Below, piece by piece: positions 5,463 through 12,594 of a stretch of 47,552 nt of DNA. The translations under genes were made by a program, and so were the position numbers. Under the pieces are notes generated by a model. That model ran no database searches. It was given only the letters and a program-made list of their open reading frames with translations, and was not told where the DNA came from. Each line of letters begins with the position of its first letter. Within the stretch, counting starts at the first letter, position 1. The stretch comes from a virus. The stretch spans positions 1 to 47,552 of IMG/VR virus record IMGVR_UViG_3300032241_002511; one strand, 5' to 3'.

Positions 5463-6059
5463 ATGCCTAAAAATACACTAAGCGATTTAATTTCTGGAAC
5501 ATCAGAGTGGCTTGCTCTTAAAGATTTGCCTTCTACTTCAACAGCTGGTTGGAGGGCTCTATCAGCTGCAGGTAAGATAGGTGTTTATATCGTTGCTCTT
5601 CGAAATGATATCGAAGAAATCGATAATAATAATTTTATCTGCAGTAAAGTTGGTTATATTGGGAAATCTTCCGATATTGTAACTCGAACATCAAATATTA
5701 GGGCTACCGTAAAGTCGTCGAAGCAATCATATCATAATTGTGGAAGTTACATTAAAAAACGTTTAGATCAAATTTCATTAGATCAATATGTTGTTAAATA
5801 TCTTTACACCAAAACCGAAGAAGATAACACTAGGCTTGAGTCCGAATATCATCGTGTAATGACTGAAAACTTCGGAGCTCCTTTTGCTTGGAGAGAAGCT
5901 TCAGGTGGCAAAGACGGAAGACTCGAGAGAATTGCTAGCGATCTAGAAATTTTAACTGATGATGAGAAGCTGAAAGCTTATGAGCTTCTTTACACAGAGA
6001 TTCCTAAAATTCTCATGCGTCGATATCATGATGAAATTCTTTCTAGAGAAGATGAATGA
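5463..6059 (+). CDS. GIY-YIG-like nuclease-domain protein
   Basis: The 198-residue product contains a GIY-YIG-like module. GVYIVAL (about residues 39-45) is followed by VGYIGKSSDIVTRTSNIR (about residues 60-77), where the Gly-Tyr-Ile-Gly-Lys strand and the following Arg match the family core. A downstream LESEYH supplies a candidate metal-binding Glu. The C-terminal part is helical and uncharacterised. Its start is controlled by the hairpin-spaced Shine-Dalgarno just upstream. It overlaps the next gene by 4 nt (ATGA). The nuclease call is from motifs only. Confidence 0.6.
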   Translation: MPKNTLSDLISGTSEWLALKDLPSTSTAGWRALSAAGKIGVYIVALRNDIEEIDNNNFICSKVGYIGKSSDIVTRTSNIRATVKSSKQSYHNCGSYIKKRLDQISLDQYVVKYLYTKTEEDNTRLESEYHRVMTENFGAPFAWREASGGKDGRLERIASDLEILTDDEKLKAYELLYTEIPKILMRRYHDEILSREDE

Positions 6060-6616
6060 ATATATTTTATTTGGATAAAGATCCTCGTGTAGCTGCCGAG
6101 TACCATTGCGATAAACACGTTGTCAAAATGATACTCGAGTCCGCTCAACTATTGAGCGGGGCGCATCGCATACTTGATGGCCAAAAAATAGAAAAGAAAT
6201 GGGTGCTAAATGATTCACGCGAAAACATTCTTTATGGAGTTTCTCACATTAATCACCCCAGTGCTATCTGGACTCGAAGTAATATCGATCACTATCGCTA
6301 TTTGTATGAGCTTTTTGTTTTTCTAATCGACGAATACAAATATCGATATAACAATAAAACTCACAAATGCGAAACTCTATTGGAACCTTTATTTCCATGT
6401 CCGTATAATATTGATTATGAGGCTCCTTGGAGCGACCCTCCGCAGGCAATGCCAGAAGAATGCAGAATAGAAAATAATTCCGTCCAAGCATATAGGAACT
6501 ATTATATTAAGCATAAATATAAATTTGCGAAATGGACTCGTCGCGAAATTCCTTCTTGGTATATTGTAACGGAGAATAAAAATGAGCAAGTATTGGGGCT
6601 ACCATCTTATCCTTGA
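6056..6616 (+). CDS. Conserved T4-like phage protein, uncharacterised
   Basis: The 186-residue protein begins MNIFYLDKDPRVAAEYHCDKHVVKM, a strongly conserved opening seen in uncharacterised proteins of cyanophages and other T4-like phages. Further conserved blocks are INHPSAIWTRS and YRNYYIKHKYKFAKW. The invariant His, Asp and Trp residues look enzymatic. I know of no proven activity. It overlaps its upstream neighbour by 4 nt and the downstream SpeD gene by 35 nt in another frame, so the group is translationally coupled. Confidence 0.65.
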   Translation: MNIFYLDKDPRVAAEYHCDKHVVKMILESAQLLSGAHRILDGQKIEKKWVLNDSRENILYGVSHINHPSAIWTRSNIDHYRYLYELFVFLIDEYKYRYNNKTHKCETLLEPLFPCPYNIDYEAPWSDPPQAMPEECRIENNSVQAYRNYYIKHKYKFAKWTRREIPSWYIVTENKNEQVLGLPSYP

Positions 6617-6968
6617 TTGTGCAGCATGCGACAAGTCAAAGATTACAGACAAACAACATATTATCAACTTCACTAAAGAACTCGTTAAGCGTATTGACAT
6701 GACGGCTCACGGCGAGCCTATTGTTGAATATTTTGCTCAAGAGTTTGAAGACAAAGCAGGATACAGCATGTTACAGTTGATAGTAACTTCTAATTTAGCT
6801 GCGCATTTTATTGATTCCAGTGGTGATGCGTATTTTGATGTTTTTTCTTGTAAGGAATTTAGTAATCAGACCGTAATAGACACAATTCGTGAGTTTTTCT
6901 CTCCACAGAATATTAATCATACATTCTTAACTCGAGATGCTACAGCTAAATCTCTGGAAGTGGAGTAA
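6582..6968 (+). CDS. speD: S-adenosylmethionine decarboxylase-family protein (SpeD-like)
   Basis: The 128-residue protein aligns with class 1b AdoMetDC: YWGYHLILDCAACD at the N-terminus, HGEPIVEYF, GYSMLQLIVTSN and AYFDVFSCK. The self-cleavage Ser that becomes the pyruvoyl group would be S70. H75 and C90 keep the family spacing (Ser+5, His+15). The residue after the Ser is Asn, where the bacterial SHxSxH motif has His. AdoMetDC makes decarboxylated SAM for spermidine synthesis; some homologues act on arginine or ornithine instead. GGAG precedes the ATG. It is an auxiliary metabolic gene candidate. Confidence 0.8.
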   Translation: MSKYWGYHLILDCAACDKSKITDKQHIINFTKELVKRIDMTAHGEPIVEYFAQEFEDKAGYSMLQLIVTSNLAAHFIDSSGDAYFDVFSCKEFSNQTVIDTIREFFSPQNINHTFLTRDATAKSLEVE

Positions 6969-6979
6969 TAAATAATATT

Positions 6980-7309
6980 ATGGAATATACTTTTAAACAT
7001 AAACGATCTGGTAAAATCGTAACATATGAAATGAAGCTTTCCGAATATGATGCCTTTAAAGAAAAGCATCCTAATTTAGAAAGATATTTTGATGAAGCTC
7101 CACCTCTTGCTTATGGTGGTACTGGAGACTTTTACGGCAGAAAAACTGACAATACTTGGAAAGAAGTAATGGCAAAGATCGGAGAACAAAATCCACGTTC
7201 TCCTCTTGCTGATCAGTATCGCCGCAAGAGTACTAAAGAAATTAAGACTAATCAAATTCTAGAGAAGCATATAAAGAAAGCGCAGAAAGCACAACAACCC
7301 AAAAGGTGA
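6980..7309 (+). CDS. Conserved T4-like small protein next to phoH
   Basis: The 109-residue protein starts with a YTFKHKRSGKIVTYEMK beta-strand segment, then has LERYFDEAPPLAYGGTGD and a basic helical tail ending in Lys/Gln. The opening resembles FmdB-like phage proteins but the zinc-ribbon cysteines are absent. Proteins of this type are commonly found in T4-like phages. It lies 11 nt after SpeD and 3 nt before phoH, so it is likely one transcript. Function is unknown. Confidence 0.6.
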   Translation: MEYTFKHKRSGKIVTYEMKLSEYDAFKEKHPNLERYFDEAPPLAYGGTGDFYGRKTDNTWKEVMAKIGEQNPRSPLADQYRRKSTKEIKTNQILEKHIKKAQKAQQPKR

Positions 7310-7312
7310 TAC

Positions 7313-8056
7313 GTGTCAAAAAGAAGAAATAATAATAATAATGAAGAAGAAATTCTAATTGACAAGAAACAAACTGCTAAATTTAAAAGTTCTGATTTGA
7401 GGCAGTTTGATCCGTTAACTGAGAACCAAAGATTATTTTTTGAGGCTTATGACCGAGGTGACTATTTTATAATGTTGACTGGTTCGGCTGGAACTGGAAA
7501 ATCTTTCATCGCTTTATATAAAGCAATGGCTGAAGTTCTTGATAGAACCAACTCCTTTCAAAGAATAGTAATAGTACGTTCTGCCGTTCAATCTAGAGAC
7601 TTAGGATTTACTCCAGGATCTGTTGAAGAAAAGATGTCTCTTTATGAACAGCCTTATATGCAGATCGCAACTCAGTTCTTTGGACGTAGGAACGCTTATG
7701 AGGAGTTGAAAGACCAGCATAAAGTTGAGTTTATTTCAACCAGTTTTATTCGTGGTATGAGTTTTGACGATGCAATTATTATAGTCGATGAGTGTCAAAA
7801 CTTGAATTGGGAAGAATTATCGACTATAATGACTCGCGTTGGATATCGTTCTAAAATTGTATTTTGTGGTGATTACAGACAGTCAGATCTTCATAGGAAA
7901 CAGAATGATCGTTCAGGTCTTTCTAAATTTCATAAAGTAGCGAAGACAATGCAATCGTTTACGAACATTGAATTCACTACTGAAGATATTGTAAGAAGTA
8001 GTTTGGTTAAAGACTTCTTAATTGCTGTCGATAAATTTGAAAAGGAAAATGATTGA
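7313..8056 (+). CDS. phoH: PhoH-like P-loop ATPase
   Basis: The 247-residue protein starts at GTG after AAAAGGTG. Walker A is GSAGTGKS (residues 57-64) and Walker B is AIIIVDECQN (about residue 155). The VRSAVQSRDLGFTPGSVEEKM segment between them is the PhoH signature region. The family is an ATPase linked to RNA metabolism in bacteria and is widespread in marine and T4-like phages, with unsettled phage function. The start has an Asn/Glu-rich low-complexity segment (RRNNNNNEEE). It overlaps the exonuclease gene by 4 nt. Confidence 0.93.
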   Translation: MSKRRNNNNNEEEILIDKKQTAKFKSSDLRQFDPLTENQRLFFEAYDRGDYFIMLTGSAGTGKSFIALYKAMAEVLDRTNSFQRIVIVRSAVQSRDLGFTPGSVEEKMSLYEQPYMQIATQFFGRRNAYEELKDQHKVEFISTSFIRGMSFDDAIIIVDECQNLNWEELSTIMTRVGYRSKIVFCGDYRQSDLHRKQNDRSGLSKFHKVAKTMQSFTNIEFTTEDIVRSSLVKDFLIAVDKFEKEND

Positions 8057-8724
8057 AAACTTTTAAACATGATTTTGTGACGCTTCCTAAAATGAGTCGA
8101 GTTGAATTTGAAGGTAGGCGTTATTATGTAACTCCTTCTGGAAAAAACTACCAGTCTGTAACTACTCTTACAGGTAAAGTGAACGCCAAGGCTATTCAGG
8201 AATGGCGTAACAAAGTTGGAGAAGAACAAGCAAATAAAATTTCAACACGAGCAGCTAATCGTGGGACTAGCATGCATAAAACTGTTGAAAATTATCTTCT
8301 CAATAAAATTGAAACGGATCCGCTCGGTAGAATGTTGCTCGAAGATATAAATCCTCTCAATACGGCAATGTTTACAAAGATCAAGCCTCTGGTTGATCGA
8401 CTGGACAACATTAAGCTTGTTGAGGGCACAATGTACAGCGACTCCCTAGAACTCGCTGGGACTGCTGACTGCGTTGCTGAATATAGCGGCGAGTTGGCTG
8501 TAATCGACTTCAAGACATCTACTCGCCCTAAGAAGAAAGATCATATTGGTAACTATTTCATGCAAGGTGCTGCTTATGGTAGGATGTATGAAGAACTTTA
8601 TGGTCAAGCGCCAACTAAGATTGTAATTATGATGTCAGTTGAGGCTCTTGATCATGGTGTCTCTTATATCGAGCCTTATGATAAATGTTTAAAGATGTTA
8701 ACTGATTTTATGAAAACTATTTGA
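8053..8724 (+). CDS. PD-(D/E)XK exonuclease (RecB/Cas4-like)
   Basis: The start is TTG 8053 after AAAGGA, overlapping the phoH stop; ATG 8092 is the alternative. Of 223 residues, the visible core is H75 (RGTSMHKTVE), D139 (GTADC), IDFK with D152 and K154, then Q171-x3-Y175. This is the RecB/Cas4-type arrangement with a helix QxxxY motif, predicting a metal-dependent nuclease on single-stranded DNA ends. Homologues are annotated as exonucleases in T4-like cyanophages. Its stop overlaps the -35 box of the next promoter. Confidence 0.88.
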   Translation: MKTFKHDFVTLPKMSRVEFEGRRYYVTPSGKNYQSVTTLTGKVNAKAIQEWRNKVGEEQANKISTRAANRGTSMHKTVENYLLNKIETDPLGRMLLEDINPLNTAMFTKIKPLVDRLDNIKLVEGTMYSDSLELAGTADCVAEYSGELAVIDFKTSTRPKKKDHIGNYFMQGAAYGRMYEELYGQAPTKIVIMMSVEALDHGVSYIEPYDKCLKMLTDFMKTI

Positions 8725-8749
8725 CTTTACAATTGAGAACTTATATAAT
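8721..8749 (+). promoter_or_regulatory. Sigma70-type promoter for zinc-ribbon gene and tmRNA
   Basis: TTGACT (8721-8726), a 17-nt spacer and TATAAT (8744-8749): the strongest match to the sigma70 consensus in the window. It overlaps the stop of the exonuclease gene and precedes the zinc-ribbon gene at 8762 and the tmRNA. Confidence 0.82.
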
Positions 8750-8761
8750 AGAGTGTCGGCT

Positions 8762-8905
8762 ATGAATATTAGTAAAGAAACTTTATATCACTTTAGTTGT
8801 ACTGAATGTAAACTCTGGTGGTCAGTTGCCAATACTGATGATTGGAAGCCAGAGAAGATGTATTGTCCTCATTGTGGTGTATTGCATTTAATAAATATTG
8901 ATTAA
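8762..8905 (+). CDS. Small zinc-ribbon protein (47 aa)
   Basis: The ORF starts at an ATG 13 nt after the -10 box, so the leader is very short or absent and no Shine-Dalgarno is visible. The product has C13-x2-C16 and C35-x2-C38 (MYCPHCGV), a compact zinc ribbon similar in layout to Com-like or rubredoxin-type knuckles. It ends 3 nt before the tmRNA acceptor piece and probably shares its transcript. Confidence 0.65.
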   Translation: MNISKETLYHFSCTECKLWWSVANTDDWKPEKMYCPHCGVLHLINID

Positions 8906-8907
8906 TG

Positions 8908-8967
8908 GTAGTAAACTCTTAAGTAAAGGCATCTTGGACGGGGGTTCAATTCCCCCCATCTCCACCA
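8908..8967 (+). ncRNA. ssrA: tmRNA acceptor piece (circularly permuted, two-piece)
   Basis: This segment holds the tRNA-like 3' domain: T-stem GGGGG/CCCCC with loop TTCAATT (8940-8956), acceptor strand CATCTCC (8957-8963), discriminator A and encoded CCA (8965-8967). No 5' half lies upstream. The strand pairs with GGGGATG at 9032-9038, the start of the coding piece. Positions 8908-8919 pair with 9174-9185 (11 of 12 positions), matching the long-range helix that joins the two pieces. The 5' boundary is approximate. Confidence 0.88.
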
Positions 8968-9031
8968 AATTAAGGGAACTGGAAACTTGTAATCTCCAGT
9001 TTTAAAAGAAGAGAATTCTCTCGCCCACTAT

Positions 9032-9190
9032 GGGGATGATCGGGTTCGACAGGGTGAGTAATAGGCAAAGGGCTACCAGTGAGGCGACTGACTTAATCAG
9101 CGCAAACAAAGTAAACGCAAACGATGATGTTTACGACATGGCTCTAGCTGCTTAATCGCAGTATTAGAATACCAGAGTTGACTGCTTGGT
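9032..9190 (+). ncRNA. ssrA: tmRNA coding piece with tag ANDDVYDMALAA
   Basis: It starts GGGGATGATCGGGTTCGACA, the conserved tmRNA 5' domain. The resume codon GCA is at 9117 and the reading frame 9117-9155 encodes ANDDVYDMALAA and TAA. The tag has the usual AND start and ALAA degron end. The acceptor half lies upstream, so the gene is permuted as in alphaproteobacteria, where processing yields two RNAs. Segment 8968-9031 between the halves would be removed; it holds an AACTGGA/TCCAGTT hairpin. The 3' end is approximate. Function: ribosome rescue and proteolytic tagging, possibly with phage-specific tag. Confidence 0.9.
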
Positions 9191-9204
9191 AACAGAAAAG
9201 TCAG

Positions 9205-9239
9205 GGGTTGGTGGCTTTTACACCACCAACCCTTTTTTT
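9205..9239 (+). terminator. Intrinsic terminator after tmRNA
   Basis: A perfect 10-bp stem (9205-9214 with 9223-9232) with an 8-nt loop is followed by seven Ts. It ends the zinc-ribbon/tmRNA transcript and separates it from the glycan cassette. Confidence 0.93.
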
Positions 9240-9257
9240 ATTAAAAGGAAATACGGA

Positions 9258-9848
9258 ATGATTACATTTGTTGCTGCAGCATACAAAGAAAAATATGATC
9301 CATATTTGTTTATTTCAGCCATGTTGCTGCAAACAGATCCCAGATGGAAATGTTTAATATATTGCGATCAGCCTAATACTTACGTCAACAAGGCTGTTAG
9401 ACATTTCAAAGACGATAGAATCACTGTTGTCTCAAATAAAAAACCAAAAGGATTCTGGGGACATTACAACAGAAAACATGCTCTAGAAGAACTGGTTGAT
9501 ACCGAGTTCATAATACAAGCATCCATACAAGACTATTATATTCCCATAACAGTCCAAGAAATCTTAGAAAACTTCAACAATAAAGATTTAGTATTTTTTA
9601 ATTGCATTCACAATCATAAAACAGTATACTCAGATCACAAAAGTTATAGCAGAGTTCAGGATACGATTTTATTAGCTCGTAGAATCGACTGGAGTTCTTA
9701 TGCGGTAAGAACTAATATCGCTAAAAAGATAGGAATAAATAATCCCGAATCAGATATTTGTGATGGAATTTTTGCAGAAGAATGCGCTAGAAAAATCCCA
9801 CCAGAGAGAATTATGAAGATACATAAACCGTTGGTAGTCCATAATTAA
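9258..9848 (+). CDS. GT-A type glycosyltransferase (family 2-like)
   Basis: The start is the ATG at 9258 after AAAAGGA; an upstream in-frame GTG at 9186 lies inside the tmRNA and is rejected. The 196-residue protein opens MITFVAAAYKEKYDPYLFISAMLLQTDPRW, split here as an N-terminal strand and helix. This is the family 2 opening where a nucleotide-sugar-binding strand is followed by several-targets wording like S-x-LLQT. Later come ALEELVDTEFIIQASIQDYY and a C-terminal IHKPLVVHN. The classical DxD is not obvious, so the fold call is moderate. It is the first gene of the cassette. Confidence 0.6.
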   Translation: MITFVAAAYKEKYDPYLFISAMLLQTDPRWKCLIYCDQPNTYVNKAVRHFKDDRITVVSNKKPKGFWGHYNRKHALEELVDTEFIIQASIQDYYIPITVQEILENFNNKDLVFFNCIHNHKTVYSDHKSYSRVQDTILLARRIDWSSYAVRTNIAKKIGINNPESDICDGIFAEECARKIPPERIMKIHKPLVVHN

Positions 9849-10810
9849 TGAAGATAGCTATCGTCGGAGGAGGATGGGTCGGTTGTCATTTAGCGTATAA
9901 ATTGAAAGATTTGCACGATATTGTTTTATTTGAAAAAAACGAAAAGCTTTTTACTGAGACTTCTTACAATAATCAAAACAGATTGCATTTAGGCTATCAT
10001 TATGCTAGGAATTTTAAAACTAGAAAGCTCTGTTTAGATACCTATGAGAAATTCTTATTCGATTATGGTCATTTGACAGAAAAAGTTTCTAATAACTATT
10101 ACTGCATTCCCCATGAATCAATATTAGACTTTGCCACATTTCAGCAAATATTCCATAAATTCGGAAATAAAGAAGTAGAATCTCCTTTTGAAAATATTGA
10201 AGGCTGCGTATACACAGAAGAAAGATACATCAATTTCCATAAAGCTCATGAGTTCTTTAATGATGTGTTGAGAGACATTTTTGTCAATAGGAATATTAAT
10301 TCCATAGATGATATAGCAAACCAATATGATCTTGTTATTAATGCGACTAATAATTTTTTAGATCACAATGAGAATAGCTTTTTTGAATTGACGCTCACAC
10401 TTTTATACAATAAAAACAATCAAATAAAGTTTGATGCCATGACATTAGTCGACGGTGAATTCTTTTCTCTCTACCCATACAAAGAAAATAAATATACTTT
10501 GACTGACGTAGAACATACTCCGATAGCTAGATTTAATTCAGTTAAAGAATTGAACGCTTATTCGATCAGCACTGATCTAATCCAAAGTAAGAAAAAATTG
10601 ATTGAGGAAAAGGTAATCTCATATTATCCTAATTTCCTATTCGACTTTATCTATGATGGATATTTTTTGGCAACCAAATCGAAAGTTCATAGTCAATCTG
10701 CGGACAGATATCCAGTTATAACAAAAGCTGGAAATGTTGTAAGCTGTTTCACAGGAAAAATTCAAGGCATTTATGTGATCGAAGAATATATACAAGATTT
10801 ATTAAAATGA
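9848..10810 (+). CDS. FAD-dependent oxidoreductase (DAO-like)
   Basis: The 320-residue protein begins with a dinucleotide-binding Rossmann motif, MKIAIVGGGWVGCHLA, and an acidic strand end (VLFEKNEK). A second block, NQNRLHLGYHYARNFKTRK, is typical of DAO-type flavoproteins found in bacterial polysaccharide clusters and marine viruses. The C-terminus (VVSCFTGKIQGIYVIEEYI) resembles the FAD-closing segment. It should oxidise or rearrange a sugar or amino group with FAD; substrate unknown. Its ATG overlaps the preceding stop by 1 nt and it overlaps the next gene by 4 nt. Confidence 0.75.
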   Translation: MKIAIVGGGWVGCHLAYKLKDLHDIVLFEKNEKLFTETSYNNQNRLHLGYHYARNFKTRKLCLDTYEKFLFDYGHLTEKVSNNYYCIPHESILDFATFQQIFHKFGNKEVESPFENIEGCVYTEERYINFHKAHEFFNDVLRDIFVNRNINSIDDIANQYDLVINATNNFLDHNENSFFELTLTLLYNKNNQIKFDAMTLVDGEFFSLYPYKENKYTLTDVEHTPIARFNSVKELNAYSISTDLIQSKKKLIEEKVISYYPNFLFDFIYDGYFLATKSKVHSQSADRYPVITKAGNVVSCFTGKIQGIYVIEEYIQDLLK

Positions 10811-11832
10811 CAAAAGAAGAATTAATTTATCTTTTCGAGAAATATTTGAAACGTCAACCAAACTCTCATGAGTTTCAAACTCATGAGAGAAAAAACTATG
10901 ATCAATTTGAGATTGAGATTTCTGAATGCCCAGAAAGAAAATTATTAAATCCAGCAAAAATTGCTATACTATTGTCTGGTCATATTAGAAACTTAAACAT
11001 ATTGAATTCAATCATTGACATATCAAAAAGACATAGTGTTGATTTGTTTGTTTTCTCTTGGGATAATGTTGGACTGAAAGGAAAGGAAACTAATTTAAAC
11101 GATGAGGTGGATTATAAATTAATTGAGTCTAGACTATCTAAATTACCAAATGTAAAAGCATACAAAATCGAGAATAACAAAAAGTTTATATTAAAAAATC
11201 AAAATTCTAAAGTAACATACCTCAATTATTCCTCGCCAGAAGTCTTTATAAAATCCCAGTTGTACTCTATACACAACAGTTTTAAATTATTAGAAGAATA
11301 TGTAAAGAATAATGACGTTGAATATGAAATGGTAGTGAAGTGTAGAATGGATAGTGATTTTATAAGATTCAATCCTGATAGTTCTTTGTTTAAAGACATA
11401 AACGAAAACAATATTATATTTGTTCCAAATTCAGATTGCGACCATATTCATCCAGATTATGGAACATCATGTTGGGCTTGTGATAACATGTACTACAAAC
11501 ATAATCTAAAAAGAGTTCATATATTTGAACATACCAATATTGTTTGTGATCTTTTTGCTTATGGAAGCTTCAAATCAATGAAGAAGTACTGCTCTCTTTA
11601 TAATGAATACGATAAACTCAATGAGACCTTCACTGAAGAAAATTTAAGATCTATAGAAAATGGTGATATTGTTTATACTAAAGAAAATAATGTTTATCGC
11701 CTACCAGATTCTTGTCACACTAAAAGCACATATTATCTTAATTGCTCATACCCAGAAAGACTATTGCAAAAATATTTAAGAGATTATATGTTGGTTCGAT
11801 CAGAAAAAATAAAAATGAGATTTTATAGGTAA
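10807..11832 (+). CDS. SGHIRN-type glycan-associated protein, putative transferase
   Basis: The 341-residue protein has an N-terminal 45-residue module (LIYLFEKYLKRQPNSHEFQTH), similar to short DUF4214-like segments attached to phage glycosyltransferases. Next comes AKIAILLSGHIRN with DLFVFSWD, and later VVKCRMDSDF, where RxDxDF could be a GT-A metal-binding motif. C-terminal Cys/His-rich stretches (SDCDHIHPDY, CWACDN) may bind metal. I recognise the family as recurring in sugar clusters but do not know an activity. A 27-nt near-perfect palindrome lies in codons 19-28. Confidence 0.5.
   Translation: MTKEELIYLFEKYLKRQPNSHEFQTHERKNYDQFEIEISECPERKLLNPAKIAILLSGHIRNLNILNSIIDISKRHSVDLFVFSWDNVGLKGKETNLNDEVDYKLIESRLSKLPNVKAYKIENNKKFILKNQNSKVTYLNYSSPEVFIKSQLYSIHNSFKLLEEYVKNNDVEYEMVVKCRMDSDFIRFNPDSSLFKDINENNIIFVPNSDCDHIHPDYGTSCWACDNMYYKHNLKRVHIFEHTNIVCDLFAYGSFKSMKKYCSLYNEYDKLNETFTEENLRSIENGDIVYTKENNVYRLPDSCHTKSTYYLNCSYPERLLQKYLRDYMLVRSEKIKMRFYR
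10863..10889 (+). repeat. 13-bp perfect inverted repeat with 1-nt centre, inside the CDS
   Basis: CTCTCATGAGTTT (10863-10875) and its exact reverse complement (10877-10889) flank a single C. It lies about 55 nt after the start codon of the 10807 gene and is followed by six As. It could be an mRNA hairpin or an operator. No T-tract follows on the coding strand. Confidence 0.85.
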
Positions 11833-11835
11833 TTT

Positions 11836-12594
11836 ATGAAATTGTTATTTGGTAGTACTGGATTGATCGGAAAAACATTATTAGAATCTGAAATGTTCTG
11901 CGGATTCAATACTAAAAATAGTAATGACTTCAATTCAATCGCAGAAAATGGAGATGAGTTATATCTTTGCTGTTTACCAGCGGCTAAATGGCAAGTCAAT
12001 CAAGCCTTGGATCGCGATATTCGAAATATTGAACATATAACAGATATTATTAGTAAAAAGCGATATTCCAAAGTTGTATTAATTTCAACAATTGATGTTT
12101 ATTGTGAATCCCCATTAAAATATAATGAGGATTATGTACCTCAAATAAAATCATTAAATTATGGATCAAACAGATATCTTTTTGAACTGTTTGTTAGAAG
12201 TTTTGTAAAGTTTGATGATCTAAAAATATTTCGTTTACCAGCACTGTACAATAAGCATATCAAAAAGAATATACTATTTGATCTATTAAATAATAACAAT
12301 GTGGATAAAATTAACATCAATTCATCATATCAATGGTACAATTTAAATAATCTCTGGAATGATATTAAAAAATATTCCGCAGAATATCCAAAAGAAACAA
12401 TCTTCAATTTATTCCCAGAGCCAATAGAAACTAAAGATATTGTTGCGATGTTTCCTGAATATAATTTGACTCTCTTTGGAAACAGAGTACAATATGATTA
12501 TACAACTAAATTAACCGATAGTGGGTATATTCAAACAAAAGGAGAATCCCTGAGAGAAATCCAGGAATTTATAAATGGATCTCGCGCTAAGTAA
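11836..12594 (+). CDS. Extended SDR-type NAD-dependent epimerase/dehydratase
   Basis: The 252-residue protein opens MKLLFGSTGLIGKTLLE, a Gly-rich Rossmann motif of the extended SDR type (GxxGxxG). VVLISTIDVYCE follows, the usual strand carrying the catalytic Ser/Thr, and then YGSNRYLFE. The last is where the family has YxxxK; here the Lys position is Arg. It is shorter than the usual 300-330 residues. It likely modifies a nucleotide-sugar (epimerisation, reduction or dehydration). It lies 3 nt after the previous gene and overlaps the next by 20 nt. Confidence 0.72.
   Translation: MKLLFGSTGLIGKTLLESEMFCGFNTKNSNDFNSIAENGDELYLCCLPAAKWQVNQALDRDIRNIEHITDIISKKRYSKVVLISTIDVYCESPLKYNEDYVPQIKSLNYGSNRYLFELFVRSFVKFDDLKIFRLPALYNKHIKKNILFDLLNNNNVDKININSSYQWYNLNNLWNDIKKYSAEYPKETIFNLFPEPIETKDIVAMFPEYNLTLFGNRVQYDYTTKLTDSGYIQTKGESLREIQEFINGSRAK

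Noticed and set aside
6967-6974. AATAAATA as a late promoter for the 6980 gene
   Set aside because: It ends 5 nt before the ATG, so the transcript would begin inside the gene.
8940-8967. A tRNA or tRNA remnant
   Set aside because: The T-arm and CCA pair with the downstream tmRNA 5' half (9032-9038), so this is the permuted tmRNA acceptor piece rather than a broken tRNA.
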